A model generated the notes under the pieces. It ran no database searches and was not told the DNA's origin. It saw only the letters and a program-made list of their open reading frames with translations. From Paenibacillus nanensis (GTDB taxonomy: Bacteria; Bacillota; Bacilli; Paenibacillales; Paenibacillaceae), in assembly GCF_003583765.1 (NCBI RefSeq), contig NZ_QXQA01000026.1:1-52775 (forward strand): a DNA stretch of 52,775 nucleotides, written 5' to 3'. A program made the position numbers and the translations under genes. How positions within the stretch are numbered: position 1 is the first letter of the stretch; each line of letters starts with the position of its first letter. Positions 47,761-52,775 of the stretch are shown here, piece by piece.

Positions 47761-48827
47761 AGTTCGGAATTCGCTTTAAGTTGATCGCAACGTTGACCGG
47801 GATCATTATTATTCCTGTTATTTTGATGAGCGTATCCGGAGTTCGAGAGAAGCCTATCGATCCAATCGAAGAAGCTCCTGGTTTAAACTTGTTGTTCCTG
47901 ATCGGTTTTCTGGCGGTGGCGTTTGTTATATGCGCTTATCTATTAGCGCGAATCATTACAAAACGCATCCTCCTGCCTCTTAAGGAATTGAATGCTGCCG
48001 CGGAACAGATTATGAATGGCAATTTGGATGTTGAGATCCGGAATCGGTACCACGACGAGATGGGCCGTTTCAGTTCCGCTTTCGATATCATGAGAGCCAG
48101 GTTAAAGGAATCTCTGGACCAGCAAGCTGCTTACGAACGGGCACGCAATGAGCTAATCGCAAATATTTCCCATGATTTGCGGACTCCGATTACATCCATT
48201 CGCGGTTACGTCGAAGGTTTGCAGGACGGCATAGCCCGGGATGAGCAGAAGGTCACCAGATATCTTGCGGTTATTAAAAACAAAACCGATCTGCTTGACC
48301 GCTTAATTGAAGATCTGTTTCAATTCTCGCAATTAGAGTCAGGGCAGCTTATGATGGACTTCCGGGAGCTAGACAGCCAAGAGTTCCTCGAAGCAATGAT
48401 AGCGCCTTTCGAAATGGAGTTTCATGATGCTGCGATTGTATTAAATGTGGAACGCCCCTTCCCTTCAAGACCTATACAAGCAGATAGTGATCGTATGGCG
48501 CAGGTGTTTGAAAATATCATCGAAAATGCAAAAAAATATGCCGGCAAACCTGCTGAAATTACAATTTCGACGCGAGACGAATCGGACAAAATTCGGATTG
48601 TGATCAGAGATAATGGGAATGGAATCTCCGAAGAGGATACTCCTTACTTGTTCGAACGTTTTTATCGAGGAGAAAAATCACGTTCCCGCGCGTTCGGGGG
48701 AGCCGGATTGGGTCTTGCGATATGCAAACGAATCGTAGAAGAGCATGGCGGTCAAATTGGAGTGCAGAGCAAACCGGGGGCAGGCGCCGAGTTTTTCTTG
48801 ACATTGCCGGTTGTCAAAAAGGATTGA
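47757..48827 (+). CDS. Sensor histidine kinase
   Basis: A 356-aa membrane kinase. Two transmembrane helices (~8-27 and ~45-67) flank only about 17 external residues, so there is no real extracellular sensor domain; such intramembrane-sensing kinases typically detect cell-wall antibiotics, often through the partner ABC transporter. HAMP (~68-120), HisKA with ELIANISHDLRTPITSIRGY, and ATPase motifs FENIIENAKKYA, DNGNGI and AFGGAGLGLAICKRI follow. GTG start overlapping the regulator's stop. The lspA gene begins 23 bp after its stop. Confidence 0.92.
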   Translation: MKFGIRFKLIATLTGIIIIPVILMSVSGVREKPIDPIEEAPGLNLLFLIGFLAVAFVICAYLLARIITKRILLPLKELNAAAEQIMNGNLDVEIRNRYHDEMGRFSSAFDIMRARLKESLDQQAAYERARNELIANISHDLRTPITSIRGYVEGLQDGIARDEQKVTRYLAVIKNKTDLLDRLIEDLFQFSQLESGQLMMDFRELDSQEFLEAMIAPFEMEFHDAAIVLNVERPFPSRPIQADSDRMAQVFENIIENAKKYAGKPAEITISTRDESDKIRIVIRDNGNGISEEDTPYLFERFYRGEKSRSRAFGGAGLGLAICKRIVEEHGGQIGVQSKPGAGAEFFLTLPVVKKD

Positions 48828-48850
48828 GAAACGGGAGAGGAGCTCACATC

Positions 48851-49327
48851 GTGATTCGTTACTATTGTATAGCCTTATTTGTGATGATTGCGGACCATAC
48901 GGCAAAATGGCTAGTGTCAGCTTATATGAAAATCGGACAAGAAATCCCCTTAATACCTGGAGTTCTCGGGCTTGCATCCATCCGAAACAGAGGAGCTGCC
49001 TTTGGCATTTTGCAAGGTCAAATCCCATTTTTTATTATCGCAACGACCGTTGTCCTTATCGGAATAATGCTCTATCTACCTAAAGCGCACCGTGAAAAAA
49101 CGATATTGCCGTATGGCTTAGCCCTTATATTAGGCGGAGCGCTGGGTAATTTTATAGACCGTGTTATGAAAGGGGAAGTTGTGGACATGATTCAAGTTCA
49201 TTTTATCCATTTCCCCGTTTTTAATGTAGCGGATTCCTTCTTATGCATTGGTGTCCTTATCGTATTGATTCATTCTTTGAAAGAGTCTCGTAATAAGGAT
49301 GAACAGTTGAAAGAAGTAGTTCGCTAA
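48851..49327 (+). CDS. lspA: Lipoprotein signal peptidase (signal peptidase II)
   Basis: A 158-aa membrane aspartic protease with four transmembrane helices that cleaves lipoprotein signal peptides. Catalytic Asp103 in GGALGNFIDRV and Asp128 in FNVADS are both present, as are Asp15 near the N-terminus and the NRGAAFGI loop. I chose GTG at 48851 because AGGAG lies 8 nt upstream and it gives the usual 150-165 aa length. It is the last gene of the ABC/two-component operon, which is unusual for a housekeeping enzyme and suggests a second copy serving resistance to an LspA-directed antibiotic. A terminator follows. Confidence 0.93.
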   Translation: MIRYYCIALFVMIADHTAKWLVSAYMKIGQEIPLIPGVLGLASIRNRGAAFGILQGQIPFFIIATTVVLIGIMLYLPKAHREKTILPYGLALILGGALGNFIDRVMKGEVVDMIQVHFIHFPVFNVADSFLCIGVLIVLIHSLKESRNKDEQLKEVVR

Positions 49328-49419
49328 CTAACGCTGGCATTAGTGAAGAACGAACCGATGGCAGTGGCAGAGGGCGAAATACTATCGTATTCCATAAGTT
49401 AGAGATGAAATTTCGAAAT

Positions 49420-49459
49420 ACGCGCCCGGTGCGGATAGTCGCATCGGGCGTGTTTTTTA
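49420..49459 (+). terminator. Intrinsic terminator of the ABC/two-component/lspA operon
   Basis: 11-bp stem CGCCCGGTGCG / CGCATCGGGCG with a GATAGT loop and flanking complementary bases, then a T-run. Confidence 0.93.
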
Positions 49460-49494
49460 ATAGACCCAATCTGAAGTATTTTTACAAATTTTGA

Positions 49495-49524
49495 TGGACT
49501 GTATATGTCGTATCGACATATAAT
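49495..49524 (+). promoter_or_regulatory. Promoter of the PadR-MFS operon
   Basis: TGGACT, an 18-bp spacer and TATAAT at 49519-49524. The -10 lies at the end of PadR operator 1. Confidence 0.65.
49502..49522. promoter_or_regulatory. PadR operator 1
   Basis: TATATGTCG - TAT - CGACATATA, perfect 9-bp arms containing ATGT...ACAT, the usual PadR motif, overlapping the promoter of the PadR gene. Confidence 0.8.
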
Positions 49525-49527
49525 ATA

Positions 49528-49544
49528 TATATCGAAACGACATA
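49528..49544. promoter_or_regulatory. PadR operator 2
   Basis: TATATCG - AAA - CGACATA, a one-mismatch relative of operator 1, 5 bp downstream of it. Confidence 0.7.
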
Positions 49545-49564
49545 TGTAGAGGCGGGGATGCAGT

Positions 49565-50119
49565 TTGTATGAGTTGTTTGTGCTCGGAGAGCTCATGACA
49601 GGCGAAAAACATGGTTACATGCTGCAGGATGTGCTGAAAAACTCGGTCGGAATGGGGCGGAAGATCAGCTCGGGGACACTCTACCCGCTGCTCTCCCGGA
49701 TGACGGAAGAAGGGTGGATTCGTCTGCGGCTTGAGGAAGAAACGAAAGGAGGGCGAACGAAAAAAATTTATGAAATTACGGAAGCCGGTAGAATCCGATT
49801 TCTGCAATTAATGGAGAAACCGCTTGAATCGTCTATGGACGGCGAGACGGAGCTTATTTTCCGGTTCAAAATGGTCTATTTCCTGTACGTGGACAAAACT
49901 GTGCGCTTGAATTGCTTGACCCAATACTTGCATATCATCGAAAAAAACTACAGGCTGCTTGCCGGGTTTGAATCGGATCTCCAGAGCTATAAGCCGGAAC
50001 CGGAGAGACAGCGAGTTCAGTTGCTGAGAGCGCTCGATCATCGGAAACGGCTTGCGGAGGTCGACATCGCGTGGGTCAAGGAAGAAATCGAGCGCGTCCG
50101 TGAAGAAGCAGATTTCTAA
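49565..50119 (+). CDS. PadR family transcriptional regulator
   Basis: A 184-aa regulator. The winged helix is clear: LGELMTGEKHGYMLQDVL, SSGTLYPLLSRMTEEGWIRL and RTKKIYEITEAGRIRF. The C-terminal ~80 residues form the helical PadR dimerisation domain. The start is TTG at 49565; GAGGCGGGG precedes it, and no ATG is possible in this frame nearby. Two overlapping operators in front of it indicate autorepression. The MFS gene follows 27 bp later and is likely co-regulated, as in many PadR-efflux pairs. Confidence 0.92.
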   Translation: MYELFVLGELMTGEKHGYMLQDVLKNSVGMGRKISSGTLYPLLSRMTEEGWIRLRLEEETKGGRTKKIYEITEAGRIRFLQLMEKPLESSMDGETELIFRFKMVYFLYVDKTVRLNCLTQYLHIIEKNYRLLAGFESDLQSYKPEPERQRVQLLRALDHRKRLAEVDIAWVKEEIERVREEADF

Positions 50120-50146
50120 AAACAATAATTTCAGTAGGAGGCTCGT

Positions 50147-51298
50147 ATGGAACGACTGTGGACGAAGTCCTTTATTCAATTGTCTTTGGGGATGCTGGTG
50201 CTATTCACCGGCTTTTATTTGCTGCTGCCTACGATGCCGCTCTTTATTAAGCAATTGGGAGGCAGCGAAACGCATGTCGGATTGGCGGCGGGCGCGTTCA
50301 CGCTGACTGCGGTTGTGTTCCGGCCAATCGTAGGCGGGATGCTGGACCGATATGGCAGAAGACGGTTTATGATCTGGGGGCTTCTTATCTTTGCGGTGGC
50401 GATGTATTTGTACGATTGGGTGGGCGGTATTGCGGGGCTGATTGCGCTGCGCGCGCTGCACGGCGCGAGCTGGGCTTTCTCGACAACGGCAGTCAGCACG
50501 TCGGTCACAGATATTATCCCGGATTCGCGCAGAGGAGAGGGGATGGGCTGGTTCGGAATGGCGATGACCATTGCGATGGCGGTCGGACCCATGCTTGGAT
50601 TATGGGTTCTCCAAAGCGCTTCTTTCCACACCCTGTTTCTGGCGACAACGGGCTTGTCTGTTGCGGCTCTTGCGCTTGTTTTCGCGACGCGCATTCCGTT
50701 CCAGCCGAAGCAGGGCGGCGGCAAACTCGTATTGTTCGAGAAATCGGCTCTGCCGGTTACATCCGCATTATTTTTTTTGGCGGTTGCTTATGGCGGAATT
50801 ACGACTTTTCTGCCATTGTTCGCGGAATCGATTCGGGTCAATTCCGGCACTTTTTTTCTGGTATACGCTTTGGCGCTGACGGCGGCGAGACCGCTCGCAG
50901 GGAAGCTGTCGGACCGCTATGGCGAAAGCGGCGTCATCGTGCCGGCGCTTGCGCTAACGATATTGTCGCTGGTCGTGCTCAGCTTCGCCGACGGATTGGC
51001 CGGCATCATAGTCTCGGCAGTGCTTTACGGGATCGGATTCGGATCGGCTCAGCCGGCTTTGCAAGCAGCGAATTTGCGGCTTTCCCATCCGGATAAGAAG
51101 GGAGTGGCCAATGCGTCGTTTATGACTGCTTTTGATCTTGGCATCGGACTCGGATCGATCGGGCTAGGCTGGGTTTCCCAATATTCAAGCTACGGTATGC
51201 TATTTGCCGTTTGCGCGGCGTCCGTCGCCGTATCTGCGATTGTATTCTTGTTGTCGGCGAAACGCCAGCTTGCTTCGAAGAGAGCGATAACAGGGTGA
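50147..51298 (+). CDS. MFS efflux transporter
   Basis: A 383-aa membrane protein with about 12 transmembrane helices of the DHA1-like group. The 2-3 loop signature is PIVGGMLDRYGRRRFMIWGL; the pseudo-repeat in the second half is ARPLAGKLSDRYGESGV. The substrate is unknown, though members export drugs or metabolites. It begins 27 bp after the PadR gene, with TAGGAGG before the ATG, so the two are one operon. The pump is probably induced when the PadR ligand, often the exported compound, is present. Confidence 0.92.
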   Translation: MERLWTKSFIQLSLGMLVLFTGFYLLLPTMPLFIKQLGGSETHVGLAAGAFTLTAVVFRPIVGGMLDRYGRRRFMIWGLLIFAVAMYLYDWVGGIAGLIALRALHGASWAFSTTAVSTSVTDIIPDSRRGEGMGWFGMAMTIAMAVGPMLGLWVLQSASFHTLFLATTGLSVAALALVFATRIPFQPKQGGGKLVLFEKSALPVTSALFFLAVAYGGITTFLPLFAESIRVNSGTFFLVYALALTAARPLAGKLSDRYGESGVIVPALALTILSLVVLSFADGLAGIIVSAVLYGIGFGSAQPALQAANLRLSHPDKKGVANASFMTAFDLGIGLGSIGLGWVSQYSSYGMLFAVCAASVAVSAIVFLLSAKRQLASKRAITG

Positions 51299-51325
51299 CG
51301 GAACAGTAGTTCATTGTATACGCGA

Positions 51326-51354
51326 AAAAAGGAGGGCGAGAGGCCCTCCTTTTT
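51326..51354 (+). terminator. Intrinsic terminator after the MFS gene
   Basis: 12-bp stem AAAAAGGAGGGC / GCCCTCCTTTTT with a GAGAG loop. Confidence 0.95.
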
Positions 51355-51769
51355 AACCTGCTGCAAGCCGCCAGCAATAGTACCCGCTTTGTTGCAGCCC
51401 AAAATGACTCGAAGCACGAGCAGCATGACGGATAATCCTCTTCGATGCTGGACTCCCAATAATCCGGAGAAAGCCCATAGCCCGTTCGGTTCGTGCCGAT
51501 CATCCTAATATCAGTGAAGAACGGTACAAAGGGGAGAAGGGCATTGGTAACATCCTATCGATTACTAAAACGAGTAGCTATGAACGAAAAAAACGACACT
51601 GCAAAGTGTCGTTAGCATGTTTTTGAGTGATTTAAAGCAGAGGGGATCTATCCCGATTCCCTATAATCGTATTATAAATCCAAGAACTTTATAAGTCTAT
51701 ACTTTTTTGGCAATATTAAGTATCTTATTCATGCTGGCCGGCAAATCTCATGTTGGAGGTGTTGCAACA
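51355..51769. other. Intergenic region before the methyltransferase gene
   Basis: About 415 bp. I see no credible gene in either direction. It holds the minus-strand hairpin at 51587-51613 and an imperfect TATAAT (51662-51667) with no good -35, which may be the promoter of the methyltransferase. Confidence 0.5.
51587..51613 (-). terminator. Minus-strand oriented hairpin with T-run
   Basis: AACGACACT / AGTGTCGTT stem with a GCAA loop. The seven As at 51587-51593 form a T-tract only on the minus strand, where no gene is present to the right. Confidence 0.6.
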
Positions 51770-52555
51770 ATGTTTCCTGATTTGACAAAGCACCCAGAAT
51801 ACCTGAAAAATCAGTCATTAGAATGGTGCAATCAATTAGCAGCCAAGACGGGGAAATACGAATACACTTGGAGAAATAATTACGAGGGGCAGGCAGCAGA
51901 AGAAATCTTGACTGAGAAGCTATCCTCTTTGTTACATGGTAAAGTATTGGATGTTGGTTGCGGTCATGGAGACTATACAGTTAAATGGGAAACCCATGCC
52001 AATGAAATTGTAGGGTATGACATGACGCAGGGTTTTATTGCGACAGCTAATCGGAATCGAAAATTAAATATGCGGTACGTAGTTGGGCGGACTAATGAAG
52101 GATTGCCTTTTCCTGATGATTATTTTGATATCGCCTACACTAAGAAAGGGCCGACGAGCTGGTACAATCAGGGCAATAGAGTTGTTCGGCCCGGTGGAAC
52201 GATTCTGTTGTTTCATCCCGGCGACGGCAACGGGGAAGGAGCAGAATGCGGGCTATACTTTCCGGGACTATTCGCTCCGCCTACGGCAGGCACCCCAATA
52301 CTGGAGAAAATTCAAGAGAGGTTAGAAACAAGTGGTCTAACTGACATTGACATGTCTGTCTTGAAGGAAACAGTATGGCTTCCAACAGCTGAAGATGTGT
52401 TCGAAATGGTTTGTTTCGGGCAGAGTGACGGATTTAGGCAATTTGTTAGAGAAGAATGTTACAAGCAGATCGTTTCACAATTCGAAAAATACGCAAGTGC
52501 TAAGGGAATCAAAACGACGGGGTTTTACTATTTAATTCAAGCAAAGGCATCATAA
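51770..52555 (+). CDS. Class I SAM-dependent methyltransferase
   Basis: A 261-aa methyltransferase. Motif I is VLDVGCGHGDYTVKWE (~74-89), followed by the acidic loop ending IVGYDMTQGF, and motif II/III around GLPFPDDYFDIAYTKKGPTS. This is the methyltransferase-11-like fold; the acceptor cannot be told from the sequence. The C-terminus has a Cys and helical segment. I use the ATG at 51770 because GGAGGTG precedes it at 8 nt; a TTG at 51707 gives a longer but unsupported start. It stands alone before the IS end at 52563. Confidence 0.85.
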   Translation: MFPDLTKHPEYLKNQSLEWCNQLAAKTGKYEYTWRNNYEGQAAEEILTEKLSSLLHGKVLDVGCGHGDYTVKWETHANEIVGYDMTQGFIATANRNRKLNMRYVVGRTNEGLPFPDDYFDIAYTKKGPTSWYNQGNRVVRPGGTILLFHPGDGNGEGAECGLYFPGLFAPPTAGTPILEKIQERLETSGLTDIDMSVLKETVWLPTAEDVFEMVCFGQSDGFRQFVREECYKQIVSQFEKYASAKGIKTTGFYYLIQAKAS

Positions 52556-52562
52556 TGAATTA

Positions 52563-52585
52563 GGGGCTATCCGTTGGATAGCCCC
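52563..52585. repeat. Inverted repeat, possible IS end or terminator
   Basis: GGGGCTATCC / GGATAGCCCC with a 3-nt centre. It lies between the methyltransferase and the IS transposase remnant and may be the terminal end of that IS. It lacks a T-run. Confidence 0.55.
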
Positions 52586-52595
52586 AGATTGTAGA

Positions 52596-52635
52596 GAAAC
52601 CCCACGTTTTTTCAAACGTCGGGGTTTCTTTTTTG
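52596..52635. terminator. Strong hairpin near the transposase 3' end
   Basis: GAAACCCC..ACGTTT pairs with AAACGT..GGGGTTTC (14 bp with one bulge), followed by TTTTTT on the plus strand. It can end transcription from the methyltransferase side. Confidence 0.85.
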
Positions 52636-52670
52636 TTTTTTCAGTTGCTTTTGAGGCGTTTTAAGATGGC

Positions 52671-52775
52671 TTACGCCTCTTTCGCCTTCCGGTCTAGATG
52701 GAAGGCGATCTTTTTCATGTTCTGGACCGCTGCGGTCATCAGCGCTTGCTCGGTTACGTTCCGCAGCCCCCGCAA
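52671..52775 (-). mobile_element. IS transposase, C-terminal end (partial at the window edge)
   Basis: The minus strand encodes a 34-residue C-terminus ending at a TAA (52671-52673): ...NVTEQALMTAAVQNMKKIA followed by FHLDRKAKEA. QALMTAAxxNMKKIA is the usual end of DDE transposases of the IS1182/IS5-like groups. The remainder lies to the right of the window. This is the only recognisable mobile element. Its left end is probably near the inverted repeat at 52563-52585. Confidence 0.8.

Noticed and set aside
51190..51503. Minus-strand frames after the MFS gene that read partly as a membrane protein
   Set aside because: They overlap the 3' end of the MFS gene and a clear terminator, lack ribosome binding sites, and show no family motif.
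1..52775. CRISPR arrays, tRNA genes or a prophage
   Set aside because: I saw no series of regularly spaced repeats, no tRNA cloverleaf with CCA-type end, and no phage structural genes.

Overview
The window looks like chromosomal DNA of a Paenibacillus/Cohnella-type Firmicute (Paenibacillaceae). The evidence is a Paenibacillus-like 5S rRNA at the left edge, strong AGGAGG-type ribosome binding sites, frequent GTG/TTG starts, sigma-A type promoters, and many gene families typical of that group: CssRS, CNNM/CorC, YnfA, CopC-CopD fusions, GH43/GH127 enzymes and BcrAB-like ABC transporters with two-component systems. Nothing suggests a prophage or plasmid. Mobile DNA is limited to the 3' end of a transposase at the right edge and several decayed gene remnants.

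Layout. 1-460: end of an rRNA operon, with 5S, a terminator and a second diverged copy of the post-5S segment. 500-5600: small stress and resistance units (TetR with an SRPBCC-VOC pair, TetR divergent from a zinc alcohol dehydrogenase, Bcr/CflA efflux pump). 6.0-8.7 kb: rifamycin phosphotransferase (rph) behind a long structured leader. 8.8-10 kb: a coiled-coil membrane protein plus an AIM24-like protein. 10.2-15.7 kb: a run of uncharacterised genes (two-TM protein, BamE-like lipoprotein, 218-aa and 544-aa proteins, DUF4261-like protein, SUKH domain fused to a ribosomal L7/L12 C-terminal-like domain) that resembles an immunity-gene island without an obvious toxin. 15.7-23.6 kb: metal and redox stress (YnfA, CmtR-like sensor with a CadA P-type ATPase, CopC/CopD copper protein, HxlR regulon, and a CsoR-type operator in front of a truncated sulfite/nitrite-reductase-like protein). 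23.8-29 kb: a NarL-type two-component system, a membrane protein, and a MarR/old-yellow-enzyme pair. 29-34 kb: CNNM transporter, a secreted protein and CssRS secretion stress sensing. 34.3-44.4 kb: plant-polysaccharide locus (AraC, GH43, decayed sugar permease, GH127, and a large beta-helix/discoidin protein with a perfect cre site), scattered with pseudogenes. 44.5-49.5 kb: ABC transporter, two-component system and signal peptidase II in one tight operon. 49.5-52.8 kb: PadR/MFS pair, a methyltransferase, and an IS end.

How the genes work together. Many units pair a local repressor with its target genes, and the operators can be read directly as inverted repeats: TetR (557-576 and 1250-1269), CmtR (16240-16294), HxlR (20888-20903 and 21395-21412, a shared motif), CsoR type (22864-22882), PadR (49502-49544). 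The most unusual items are (i) the SUKH-L7/L12 fusion in the 10-15.7 kb island, (ii) the CsoR-type promoter whose transcript should start in a stem with a possible pseudoknot, ahead of a redox protein with an incomplete cysteine set, and (iii) the lspA gene embedded in a peptide-antibiotic-type ABC/two-component operon. Functional statements are inferences from motifs and context; no database search was possible.
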